A stretch of DNA of 18,752 bases from DASYTH01 sp035712165 (GCF_035712165.1 NZ_DASTBH010000482.1:1-18752); one strand, 5' to 3'. Positions 7,266-14,400 are shown, counted from the stretch's first letter. Numbers and translations: made by a program. The notes: a model not told the origin generated them from the letters alone.

Positions 7266-8222
7266 TCACGAGGTCTTGGTGCCGGTGATCATCACGTTGT
7301 AGAACAGCTCGCGCGGGGCGACGCGGCGCAGCACGTTCTCGTCCAGCCAGGAAAGCCGCAGCCACGACTTGTAGGCGAAGAGCTTCCAGCGCAGGCCGAG
7401 CTTCTCGGGTGGCACGGCGGCCTCGAAGGTGCGCACCGGCCAGCCGAACAGCGCGGCGGACAGCTCCTCGGTGTGGGCCTTGACCTCGCGCGCGCCGGCG
7501 GCCCGGGCCAGGTTCTCCAGCGCGGTGGGGTCGAAGGTGTGGATGTCGACGATCGCCTCCAGCGCGGCCGCCCGGGACGACTCGTCCAGCTCACTCTGCG
7601 GGCGCCGCCATTCCCGCAACGGCTCCAGCTTGGTGATATTGGTGGTCAGCCACCAGACGATCCGGCCGAGCCGGCGGGCGTACCAGTCGCCGACCCTGGT
7701 CGGCTCGCCGGCGAACACGAACCGCCCGCCCGGCTTGAGCACCCGCAGCACCTCGGCGAACGCCGCCGGCAGGTCCGGGATGTGGTGCAGCACCGCGTGC
7801 CCGACCACCAGGTCGAACGTGTCGTCCTCGTAGGGGATGCGCTCGGCGTCGGCCACCCGGCCGTCCACGTCCAGGCCCAGCCCGGCGGCGTTGCGCAGCG
7901 CGACGCGGACCATGCCCGGCGACAGGTCGGTCACCGAGCCCTTCTTGATCACGCCACCCTGCATCAGGTTGAGCAGGAAGAACCCGGTGCCACAGCCCAG
8001 TTCCATGGCGTGCTCGTAGGGCCAGTCCCGCTCTCCGGCCACCGCCCGGAACCGCCCGACGGCGTAGTCGATGCACCGCTCGTCGTAGGAGATCGACCAC
8101 TTCTCGTCGTAGGTGTCGGCCTCCCAGTCGTGGTAGAGCACGTTGGCCAGCTTCAGATCCGACCGTGCCGCCTCGACCTCCTCGGCCGAGGCATGGGGGT
8201 TCGGAGCGGGATCACTTGCCAC
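7266..8222 (-). CDS. Class I SAM-dependent methyltransferase (Rv3038c-like)
   Basis: A 318-residue methyltransferase of the type 11/ubiE-like class. Motif I ELGCGTG is at 74-80, motif post-I is VTDLSPGMV, and DLVVGHAVLHHIPD (motif IV) and LRVLKPGGRFVFAGEP (motif V/VI) follow with normal spacing. The N-terminus carries YHDWEADTYDEKWSISYDERCIDYA, which I recall as strongly conserved in its actinobacterial orthologues. The GTG start at 8222 overlaps the enoyl-CoA hydratase stop (8212-8214) by 11 bases, and GGAAGG inside that upstream gene serves as ribosome binding site, so the two are translationally coupled. Adjacency to an enoyl-CoA hydratase hints at a lipid substrate, but this is inference. 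Confidence 0.85.
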   Translation of the reverse strand: MASDPAPNPHASAEEVEAARSDLKLANVLYHDWEADTYDEKWSISYDERCIDYAVGRFRAVAGERDWPYEHAMELGCGTGFFLLNLMQGGVIKKGSVTDLSPGMVRVALRNAAGLGLDVDGRVADAERIPYEDDTFDLVVGHAVLHHIPDLPAAFAEVLRVLKPGGRFVFAGEPTRVGDWYARRLGRIVWWLTTNITKLEPLREWRRPQSELDESSRAAALEAIVDIHTFDPTALENLARAAGAREVKAHTEELSAALFGWPVRTFEAAVPPEKLGLRWKLFAYKSWLRLSWLDENVLRRVAPRELFYNVMITGTKTS

Positions 8223-8991
8223 TGAACGTCGCCTTCCCCGGCCCGTTCTCGACGAACGACCGCATCCCGGTCTTCTGGTCCTCGGTGGCGAACAGCGCCG
8301 CGAACACCTGGCTCTCCACCTTCAGGCCGGTGGCCAGGTCGGTGTCCAGGCCGGTGTCGATGGCCGCCTTGGCCGCGGCCAACGCCCGGGCCGGACCGGT
8401 CACGAACTGCCGGGCCCAGCGCAGCGCCGCCTCGTACACGTCGTCCGGGGCGACCACCTCGTCCACGACGCCCAGCGACAGCGCCTCACCGGCCTCGACG
8501 AACCGTCCCGTGTAGACGATGTCCTTGGCCTTGCTCGGGCCGATCAGCCGGGCCAGGCGCTGAGTCCCGCCGGCGCCGGGGATGATGCCGAGCAGGATCT
8601 CCGGCTGGCCCACCTTGGCGTTGTCGCCGGCGATCCGCCGGTCGCAGCACAGCGCCAGCTCCAGCCCGCCGCCGAGCGCGTAGCCGGTGACCGCCGCGAC
8701 GGTGGGCTTCGGGATCTCCGCCACCGCGGCGAACGACGAGGACAGCGCCCCGGCCCGCTCCGCCATGTCCACATAGGACATGTCGGCCATCTCCTTGATG
8801 TCCGCGCCGGCCGCGAACACCTTCTGTCCGCCGTAGACGATGACGGCCCGGACGTCGGCCCGGTCGGCCGCCTCCCGCGCCGCGGCCCGGATCTCCTCCT
8901 GCACCTGCTTGTTGAGCGCGTTCATGGGCGGGCGATCCAACCGGATGGTGCCCACACCGTCCTCGACCTCGAGCCGAACGAACTCACCCAC
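8212..8991 (-). CDS. echA17: Enoyl-CoA hydratase/isomerase (EchA17-like)
   Basis: A 259-residue crotonase-fold enzyme. The oxyanion-hole motif FAAGADIKEM, the GGGLELAL loop and PEILLGIIPGAGGTQRL are intact. Both catalytic glutamates of true hydratases are present at Glu111 and Glu131, twenty residues apart as in rat mitochondrial hydratase (Glu144/Glu164). It should therefore hydrate trans-2-enoyl-CoA. As I recall it, M. tuberculosis EchA17 lacks the first glutamate, so this copy may be the more active form. The GTG start at 8991 is supported by AGGAGG 5 bases upstream; the frame extends much further but the extension overlaps the ABC gene. It lies 29 bases after the ABC ATPase and is coupled to the following methyltransferase. 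The symbol is given on synteny and sequence resemblance. Confidence 0.88.
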   Translation of the reverse strand: MGEFVRLEVEDGVGTIRLDRPPMNALNKQVQEEIRAAAREAADRADVRAVIVYGGQKVFAAGADIKEMADMSYVDMAERAGALSSSFAAVAEIPKPTVAAVTGYALGGGLELALCCDRRIAGDNAKVGQPEILLGIIPGAGGTQRLARLIGPSKAKDIVYTGRFVEAGEALSLGVVDEVVAPDDVYEAALRWARQFVTGPARALAAAKAAIDTGLDTDLATGLKVESQVFAALFATEDQKTGMRSFVENGPGKATFSGK

Positions 8992-9020
8992 ACGTGCCTC
9001 CTCTAGGTTTGCGCCGCAGG

Positions 9021-9827
9021 TTACTCGCCGGTACGACGACTGGCGAAGTACCGGTCGCCCAGCCGTCGCACCTCGAGCTGCTGACCGAACGTGGCTGACA
9101 GGTTCTCGCTGGTCAGCACGTCGGTGATCAGTCCCTGCGCGACCACGCCGCCCTCGGCCAGCAGCAGCAGGTGGGTGAACCCGGGCGGGATCTCCTCGAC
9201 GTGATGGGTGACCAGGATCGTGGCCGGCGCGTCCGGATCGGCGGCCAGCTCGGCCAGCCGGGCCACCAGGTCCTCGCGGCCGCCCAGGTCCAGCCCGGCC
9301 GCCGGCTCGTCGAGCAGCAACAGCTCCGGGTCGGTCATCAGGGCCCGGGCGATCAGGGTCCGCTTGCGCTCCCCTTCGGACAATGTGCCGAACCGGCGCT
9401 CGCCCAGGTGCGCGACGCCGAGCGCCTTCATCAGGTCGGCGGCGCGGCCGGTGTCGGTGCCGTCGTAGGCCTCCCGCCACCGGCCCAGCACCGCGTAGCC
9501 GGCACTGACCACCACGTCGGCGACCTTCTCCTCGCCCGGCACCCGGCCGAGCAGCGCCGCCGAGCAGAACCCGATGCGCGGCCGCAGCTCGAACACGTCC
9601 ACCCGGCCCAGCCGCTCGCCGAGCACGTCGACCGTGCCGGTGGTCGGGTGCAGCTCGGCCGCGGCCAGGCGCAGCAGGGTGGTCTTGCCGGCCCCGTTCG
9701 CGCCGAGCACGACCCAGCGCTCGTCCAGCTCCGCCTGCCAGGTCAGCCCAGCGAGCAGGTTGGTCTGGCCCCGGCGGACGCCGACGTCCACCATCCGAAC
9801 CACAAGGTCGTCGTCAACCGGTTCCAC
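9021..9827 (-). CDS. Solitary ABC transporter ATP-binding protein (Rv3041c-like)
   Basis: A 268-residue ABC ATPase. Walker A is GANGAGKTT at 42-50 (Lys48), the signature is LSEGERKR from residue 149, Walker B is ELLLLDEP with Asp173-Glu174, and the switch histidine is His208 (VTHH). No permease or binding-protein gene accompanies it, and Rv3041c is likewise solitary in my recollection, so it may serve an unlinked permease or act as a soluble regulatory ATPase (ModF/YlmA-like). The GTG at 9827 is taken as start; an in-frame ATG at 9794 is an alternative. The gene begins 18 bases after the helD stop, directly beyond a 13-bp tandem duplication. Confidence 0.87.
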   Translation of the reverse strand: MEPVDDDLVVRMVDVGVRRGQTNLLAGLTWQAELDERWVVLGANGAGKTTLLRLAAAELHPTTGTVDVLGERLGRVDVFELRPRIGFCSAALLGRVPGEEKVADVVVSAGYAVLGRWREAYDGTDTGRAADLMKALGVAHLGERRFGTLSEGERKRTLIARALMTDPELLLLDEPAAGLDLGGREDLVARLAELAADPDAPATILVTHHVEEIPPGFTHLLLLAEGGVVAQGLITDVLTSENLSATFGQQLEVRRLGDRYFASRRTGE

Positions 9828-9829
9828 AG

Positions 9830-9855
9830 CGCCTATTCAACACGCCTATTCGACA
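9830..9855. repeat. 13-bp tandem duplication across the helD stop codon
   Basis: CGCCTATTCAACA (9830-9842) is followed at once by CGCCTATTCGACA (9843-9855), differing at one base. The second unit contains the helD stop codon (CTA at 9846-9848 on the plus strand), and the first lies in the 18-base gap before the ABC gene. It looks like a replication-slippage duplication. Confidence 0.8.
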
Positions 9856-11942
9856 CGCAACGCCGCGGGCAGCGACTCGGCGTGCACGATGCCCAGCCGC
9901 TGGGTGGCCCTGGTGAGTGCCACGTACAGATCGGCGGGCGAGTCGATCAGGCCGGGCTCCACCACGACCACCGTGTCGAACTCCAGGCCCTTGGCCGCGC
10001 GCGGGGTGAGCACGGTGCGGGGCACGTCCAGCGCGTGACCGGGCGCGGCGATCACCGCGACCGTGCCGTCGCCGGCCTCCTTGACCGCCCGCCGCACCGC
10101 GTCCTCCAGCTCACCCGGCTCGACCCGCCGGATCCACGGGCGCACCCCGGTCCGGCGCACCGAGACCGGCGCCGCGACCCCGGGCACCACCCGCACGGCC
10201 AGCTCCATGATCTCCGCCGGGGTGCGGTAGTTCACGCTCAGCCTGCGGTGCACCCACCGGTCCGCCACGAACGACCCGAGCATCTGCGCCCAGGACCGGG
10301 CGCCGGCCGGCGACTCGCGCTGGGCCAGGTCGCCGACCACCGTGATCGACCGGCTCGGGCAGCGCCGCATCACCACCCGCCAGTCCATCTCGGACAGTTC
10401 CTGCGCCTCGTCGACCACCACGTGCCCGTAGGCCCAGTTCCGGTCGGCCGCCGCCCGCTCGGCCAGCGACCGGTGGTCGCGCTCCTCGTACCGCTCGGCC
10501 AGCCGCTTCGCGTCGATCAGGTCGACGGCCCGCAGCAGCTCCTCGTCCGGGTCCTCGTCGGTGTCGAGGATCTCCAGCACGCCCTCGGCGTAGGCGACCT
10601 CGTCGAGCTCACCGGCGTCGGCCTCCTGCGCCGACGGCCCGAGCAGCTCGGCCGCCTCGTCCAGCAGCGCCACGTCGGACACCGTCCAGTCGTGCCCGGC
10701 CGGCCGGTACAGGGCGGCGGGCGCCCGGGCGATCGCCAGCCGGGCCGGGGAGGCGAACAGCTCGCGCAGCAGCCGCTCCGGGGTCAGCGCCGGCCACAGC
10801 CGCTCCACCACCGCGGCCACGTCCGGGTCGGCGGTCAGGTCGGCCCGGACGTCGGCGGCGAGCATGTCGTAGAGGTCCGGGTCGATGAGATCGACAGCCT
10901 GCCGGGTCAGCGCCTCGATCAGTTCGGCGGCGAACGTCGCCCGGGCCTGGTTGTGCCGCAGGCCGGTCGCCCGGGCCTGGTCCCGCGCCTTGGCGACGAG
11001 GAACCAGTCCAGCGTGACGGTCACGTCGGACAGCGCGATCTCGACCGGGTCCTCGGGCAGTTCCTGCCGGTCGGCGATGGCCGCCGCCAGCACGTCGATC
11101 ATGGTGACCGAACCCTTGAGCCGCCGGATCTCCGGCCGCTCCTCGGCGGTCGCGGCCAGGCCCGGCCACAGCTCGCCCGGGGTGGCGAACACCACGTCGG
11201 TCTCGCCGAGCGAGGGCAGCACGCCGCCGATGTAGCGCAGGAACTCCGGGTTCGGGCCGATGATCAGCACGCCGGACCGGGACATCCGGTCCTGCTGGTG
11301 GTAGAGCAGGTAGGCGACCCGGTGCAGGGCCACGGCGGTCTTGCCGGTGCCCGGTCCGCCGTCGATCACCACCAGCCCGCCGTGCGCCAGCCGGATGATC
11401 TCGTCCTGCTCGGCCTGGATGGTCGCCACGATGTCGCGCATGGTCTGCTCGCGCGGCGCGTTGAGCGCGGCCAGCAGCGAGGTGTCCGCGCCATTCGCCG
11501 CGTTCACGTCCAGTAAATCGTCGTGGAAATCGACGATCCGGCGCCCGGCTGTGCGAAAATGCCGGCGCCGGACGAGCCCTTCCGGACGTGCGCCGGTGGC
11601 GCAGTAGAATGGCCGGGAGGCTGGCGCCCGCCAGTCCATTAACAGCGGTTCGTAGTCGGCCGTCTCGTCGTAGAGGCCGATCCGGCCGATGTAGGCCCGG
11701 CTGCCGTCGGCGGCGTCGATCCGGCCGAAACACAGCCCGCTCTCGGCCACCCGCAGCCGGTTCACCTGGCCGGACAGTGTCCGCGCGGTGACCTCCCGGT
11801 GCCAGCGAAGCTCCGGGTCGACGGCCGAACTGTCCCGCAGCGTTCGCGCGAGGTCGGCGGACGCCCGAGCCCGCTCGGCGTCCAGCCGATCGTAGAGAAA
11901 CCTCACGTAATCGCGTTCGGCCGGCAATTCCGGGTTTGACAA
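9846..11942 (-). CDS. helD: HelD-like RNA polymerase-associated SF1 helicase
   Basis: A 698-residue superfamily 1 ATPase of the HelD type, which binds RNA polymerase, opens its clamps and releases stalled complexes. The N-terminus (ERDYVRFLYDRLDAERARA) is the coiled coil known to enter the secondary channel. Walker A is GGPGTGKT at 195-202 (Lys201), motif II is VVVDEAQ with Asp511-Glu512, SVNYRTPAEI follows, and motif VI is YVALTRATQRL near the end. The central HelD-specific region between motifs is present. The start is TTG at 11942 with GAGG (11951-11948) 5 bases upstream; the frame is open further but that sequence is promoter and antisense to the next gene. Length is slightly below mycobacterial HelD. 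Some relatives (HelR) confer rifamycin tolerance; this copy cannot be assigned to that group by eye. It leads the minus-strand run that includes the ABC ATPase and echA17. Confidence 0.88.
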   Translation of the reverse strand: MSNPELPAERDYVRFLYDRLDAERARASADLARTLRDSSAVDPELRWHREVTARTLSGQVNRLRVAESGLCFGRIDAADGSRAYIGRIGLYDETADYEPLLMDWRAPASRPFYCATGARPEGLVRRRHFRTAGRRIVDFHDDLLDVNAANGADTSLLAALNAPREQTMRDIVATIQAEQDEIIRLAHGGLVVIDGGPGTGKTAVALHRVAYLLYHQQDRMSRSGVLIIGPNPEFLRYIGGVLPSLGETDVVFATPGELWPGLAATAEERPEIRRLKGSVTMIDVLAAAIADRQELPEDPVEIALSDVTVTLDWFLVAKARDQARATGLRHNQARATFAAELIEALTRQAVDLIDPDLYDMLAADVRADLTADPDVAAVVERLWPALTPERLLRELFASPARLAIARAPAALYRPAGHDWTVSDVALLDEAAELLGPSAQEADAGELDEVAYAEGVLEILDTDEDPDEELLRAVDLIDAKRLAERYEERDHRSLAERAAADRNWAYGHVVVDEAQELSEMDWRVVMRRCPSRSITVVGDLAQRESPAGARSWAQMLGSFVADRWVHRRLSVNYRTPAEIMELAVRVVPGVAAPVSVRRTGVRPWIRRVEPGELEDAVRRAVKEAGDGTVAVIAAPGHALDVPRTVLTPRAAKGLEFDTVVVVEPGLIDSPADLYVALTRATQRLGIVHAESLPAALRVE

Positions 11943-11965
11943 GTGATCCTCACATCTGCTATGAT
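11936..11965 (+). promoter_or_regulatory. Near-consensus housekeeping promoter facing the type VII cassette
   Basis: TTGACA at 11936-11941 is a perfect -35 hexamer and TATGAT at 11960-11965 is a five-of-six -10 hexamer, separated by 18 bases. The predicted start is near 11972. The -35 lies over the first codons of helD on the opposite strand, so firing would interfere with helD initiation. Such a match is rare in DNA of this GC content. Confidence 0.7.
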
Positions 11966-11977
11966 CAATCCACTTTC

Positions 11978-12020
11978 CCGGTGTTATCGGATTAACCGAT
12001 GGCGCCGGTTTTTCTATTAT
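11978..12020 (+). terminator. Intrinsic-terminator-like hairpin with U-tract (possible attenuator)
   Basis: Bases 11978-11990 pair with 11996-12008 in a continuous 13-bp stem (ten Watson-Crick and three G-U pairs) around the loop ATTAA. It is followed by TTTTTCTATTAT at 12009-12020, nine of twelve being T. It points only in the plus direction, because the minus strand has no U-run after the stem. It begins about 6 bases after the predicted start of the promoter at 11936-11965, so it would end that RNA at about 45 bases unless bypassed. Confidence 0.65.
11992..12020 (+). promoter_or_regulatory. Possible second promoter for the type VII cassette
   Basis: TTAACC (11992-11997) and TATTAT (12015-12020) are separated by 17 bases. 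The -10 is good and the -35 matches four of six. It overlaps the terminator hairpin and U-tract, and would start an RNA near 12027 that avoids the terminator. Confidence 0.3.
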
Positions 12021-12042
12021 GTACGGCATTGTCAAGCCGTGC
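12021..12042 (+). promoter_or_regulatory. Second small hairpin in the leader of the type VII cassette
   Basis: GTACGGC (12021-12027) can pair with GCCGTGC (12036-12042), with one G-U pair and an 8-base loop. It follows the U-tract directly and would lie at the 5' end of any message from the second promoter. Confidence 0.3.
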
Positions 12043-12108
12043 AGCCGTCTTGCCCGTCCGCGCAGCCGGCCTACCACCAGCCCGGCCGCGGGCGATCTAC
12101 TCACCGGC

Positions 12109-12480
12109 ATGGGACAGGGATACGTTGCCGACACCGCCGCACTGGCGATCCGGGTCGGCGAGCTGCGGGCCGTGGCCGGCGAGGTCGCGGGGGCGTGCTC
12201 GGCGCTCGAGGTCGGCGGGGGCGACCTCGGGCCTGGCGACATCGGCGCGGCGGTGCAGGAGGTCGTCGGCCAGTGGCGGGACAACCTGAGCGCGATGACC
12301 GACAAGATCGACACGATCGCCGGCAACGTGAGCTCCGCGGTCGCCAACTACACCACCGTCGAGCAACTCGGCGCCGAACGCATGCGCGGCCTGGCCGAGG
12401 GCAAGGTCGTCGAGTCCCAGCTCACCGTGCTGCGCGGCGCCGCGGCCATGCTGCTGGCCGGCCGGGGAGGCCAGCCTTGA
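12109..12480 (+). CDS. WXG100-like small type VII secretion protein
   Basis: A 123-residue, almost wholly helical protein. Helix-turn-helix features of the WXG100/EspC group are present: Trp56 in GQWRDN at the turn (W-x-D in place of W-x-G) and a Y-x-x-x-E export-type motif at Tyr81-Glu85 (YTTVE) on the second helix. There is no signal peptide. The ATG at 12109 is chosen because the longer frame from 12019 would add an arginine/serine/proline-rich leader unlike the family and would cross a hairpin. No clear Shine-Dalgarno is seen. The stop overlaps the TTG start of the next gene, so the two are made together and probably pair as a heterodimer for export. No ESX core genes (EccC, EccD, mycosin) are in the window, so the secretion machinery must be elsewhere. 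Confidence 0.72.
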   Translation: MGQGYVADTAALAIRVGELRAVAGEVAGACSALEVGGGDLGPGDIGAAVQEVVGQWRDNLSAMTDKIDTIAGNVSSAVANYTTVEQLGAERMRGLAEGKVVESQLTVLRGAAAMLLAGRGGQP

Positions 12481-13745
12481 GCCGGAGCTTTCCCGCGCTG
12501 GGGTTCGACCCGGCCAAGGGCGACAAGAGCGCCGTGCAGACCGCGCTGCTGTCGATCGCCACCGCGTTGCAGACGATCGTGGCCACGCTGCCCAGGCTGG
12601 AGGAGGCCGCCAAGATCACCGACGACGCGGAGTGGGGCGGCAGCGCGGCCGAGGAGTTCAGCGACCACGGCGACGATCTGCCGATGGCGCTGGGCTCGGG
12701 GGCCGAGTCGATGGGGGCGGTGTCCGAGGCGCTGAGCGTGTGGGCCGGCCAGCTTGCCGCCAACCAGGCCCAGGCCGACGACCTGGAGCGGCGGGCCAAG
12801 CAGCTCAAGGCCCAGATCGCGACGGCCGAGGACGCCCTGGGCCAGGCCGCGGGCGCGATCCCCAGGGACACCGGCAACCCGCAGTACAACGCCAGGTTCG
12901 ACGCCTACCTGGCTGCGGTCGACAGGTGCGCGAAGCTCGACGACGCGCTGCAGAAGGTGATCGACGAGGCCAACCGCCTGCGGGCCAAGCACCAGCGGCA
13001 GGCCGACGCGGCAGCGGACAAGATCCGCTCCGGCCCGGACGACGCGTTCAAGCCGGAGAACGACACGTGGTACGTGCAGACCCTGGACGGGGTGTCCAAG
13101 GTGTCCGGGATCGTCTCGGCAGCCACCGCCGCGGCCGCCGCCGGGCTCGCGATCACCGGGGTGGGCGCGCCGGCCGCGGCCGTGCTCGGCGCGGTCGCCA
13201 CCGGCACCGGCGGGATCGCCCTGGTGTCCGGCCTCGGACAGCGGGCCGCCGGGTCACGCAACGCGCCGGGCAACCTCGACCTGGTGCTCTCGGCGCTGCC
13301 GGCCCGGACGTTCACCTCCGGCGCGATCGGCGGCCTCAAGGGCCTGGCCCGGCCCACCCTGGCGGCCGGCCGGGCGCGCACCGGCCTGAAGGGACTGCGG
13401 GAGGGCGCCGCCGAGGGCTTCACCGCCGCCGGCCTGCCGCTCTACGCCCGGCACGTGCAGGAGTACCTCCAGCTCGCCCGCCGGTACGGACCGGCGCAGG
13501 CCCTGCGGGCGAAGGTCGCCACCGACGGCGCGATCAAGGTGCTCAGCGGCAACGACAAGCTCGCCGCCGAGGCGTTCGTGCAGTCGGTGGACGCCACCGC
13601 CCGGACCATCGAGGCGTCCGGCACGAAGCTGACCCTGGAGCAGAAGCGCGAGCTGGAGATGCTCAAGATCCTGGCCAACCCGACCCAGGCACAGCTGGAG
13701 AACAGCGGAATCAAGGTGACCACCGACACGATCAAGGGCAAGTGA
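12477..13745 (+). CDS. Large WXG-domain putative type VII-secreted protein
   Basis: A 422-residue protein starting at TTG 12477, which has GGGGAGG 6 bases upstream and overlaps the preceding stop as TTGA. Residues 1-90 are helical with the WXG motif Trp53-Gly54-Gly55 (EWGGSAAEEF). Coiled-coil stretches follow at about 96-120 and 140-183. Residues 209-255 form a long hydrophobic alanine/glycine/valine segment that could be two membrane-inserting helices. The C-terminal part (255-422) is basic and helical (ARHVQEYLQLARRYG) and ends with a lysine-rich tail; I recognise no toxin domain in it. The layout (WXG/LXG-like helical targeting part, hydrophobic middle, unique C-terminus) is that of type VII effectors. 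It could be a toxin, a membrane-active protein or a structural substrate. Confidence 0.72.
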   Translation: MSRSFPALGFDPAKGDKSAVQTALLSIATALQTIVATLPRLEEAAKITDDAEWGGSAAEEFSDHGDDLPMALGSGAESMGAVSEALSVWAGQLAANQAQADDLERRAKQLKAQIATAEDALGQAAGAIPRDTGNPQYNARFDAYLAAVDRCAKLDDALQKVIDEANRLRAKHQRQADAAADKIRSGPDDAFKPENDTWYVQTLDGVSKVSGIVSAATAAAAAGLAITGVGAPAAAVLGAVATGTGGIALVSGLGQRAAGSRNAPGNLDLVLSALPARTFTSGAIGGLKGLARPTLAAGRARTGLKGLREGAAEGFTAAGLPLYARHVQEYLQLARRYGPAQALRAKVATDGAIKVLSGNDKLAAEAFVQSVDATARTIEASGTKLTLEQKRELEMLKILANPTQAQLENSGIKVTTDTIKGK

Positions 13746-13747
13746 CC

Positions 13748-14350
13748 ATGCGCCTCGCCGTCCCGGACACCGTCCGTTCGCTGCCGCTGGAGCAGCCGCA
13801 GCGAGCGGTCCAGGAGTTCGCCACGATCATCGGAGAGCTGCGGGACGCGCCCGACGGCGCCGCCGCCGATCTGGAGGCGGTGGCCACCGAGGCGATCGAC
13901 GCGGCGCTGGCCGGCGGCGCCTTCATGATGGCCGTGGTCACCCCGCCCGACGCCGCCCCCGCGCTGCTCACCGGCACCGTGCTGGAGGTCCCGCCCTCGT
14001 GGTCGGCCGGTACCGCCGAACAGCTCCGCGACTCCCTCGACGACGTCGGCGGGCCCGACGTGCGCGAGACCATCACCGTCGACACCGGCCTGGGCCCCGC
14101 CGTCATCGTGCACCGCGTGCCCGGCCGGGAGCAGGCCCGCGAACGCCGCCCGCTCGCCCTGCAGCTGCAGGCCTTCATCCCGGAACCGGGCACCGGCCGC
14201 ATGCTCCTGCTCACCCTGGCCAGCCCCTCCCCCGAGGGCTGGCCCGTCCACCAGCTTCTCTTCGCCCAGCTCGTCGCCTCCGCCCAGGCCACGCCGGACC
14301 TCCCACCCGCCGACGACCCCTCCTACGAGACCCACACCTACCGCCTCTGA
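13748..14350 (+). CDS. Hypothetical protein, putative partner or chaperone of the type VII cargo
   Basis: A 200-residue protein beginning 2 bases after the cargo stop, so surely co-transcribed. It has an N-terminal helical half and a C-terminal half of alternating strands: VPPSW, then TVDTGLGPAVIVHRVPG, ALQLQAFIPEPGTGRMLLLTLASPS and a final helix with LFAQLVAS. This strand order, with a late 'Q-x-[YF]-x-P ... L-L-x-L-x-[FA]-S' run and a closing helix, resembles Mog1/DcrB-type folds, but I cannot confirm it. It has no signal peptide or membrane helix. By position it could be a chaperone for the hydrophobic segment of the cargo, or an immunity protein. No named family is recognised. Confidence 0.7.
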   Translation: MRLAVPDTVRSLPLEQPQRAVQEFATIIGELRDAPDGAAADLEAVATEAIDAALAGGAFMMAVVTPPDAAPALLTGTVLEVPPSWSAGTAEQLRDSLDDVGGPDVRETITVDTGLGPAVIVHRVPGREQARERRPLALQLQAFIPEPGTGRMLLLTLASPSPEGWPVHQLLFAQLVASAQATPDLPPADDPSYETHTYRL

Positions 14351-14400
14351 CCGGCGGACGGGTTCGGCCGGGTCGTGCGGGATCCGGTAATGATGTACGT

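Noticed and set aside
9171..11516. Long open frame of 781 codons on the plus strand opposite the ABC ATPase and helD
   Set aside because: It is antisense to two proteins with complete motifs and is rich in Arg, Gly, Gln, Val and His in the way GC-rich shadow frames are; no domain is recognisable.
12019..12108. Upstream extension of the WXG100-like protein to the ATG at 12019
   Set aside because: The extra 30 residues are Arg/Ser/Pro-rich, cross a hairpin and do not fit the family's short N-terminus.
11943..12108. Rifamycin-associated inverted-repeat element upstream of helD, which would mark it as a HelR resistance gene
   Set aside because: I looked for the long GC-rich inverted repeat described for such genes and saw none; the inverted repeats present read as a terminator and a small hairpin facing the other way.
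11943..12347. Upstream extension of the helD frame
   Set aside because: The extension runs through the promoter/terminator region and antisense to the WXG100-like gene; TTG 11942 with GAGG fits the known HelD N-terminus.
13748..14350. Third cassette gene as a classical immunity protein
   Set aside because: Position allows it, but there is no recognised toxin domain in the cargo and no immunity family match, so I kept it only as an alternative to a chaperone role.
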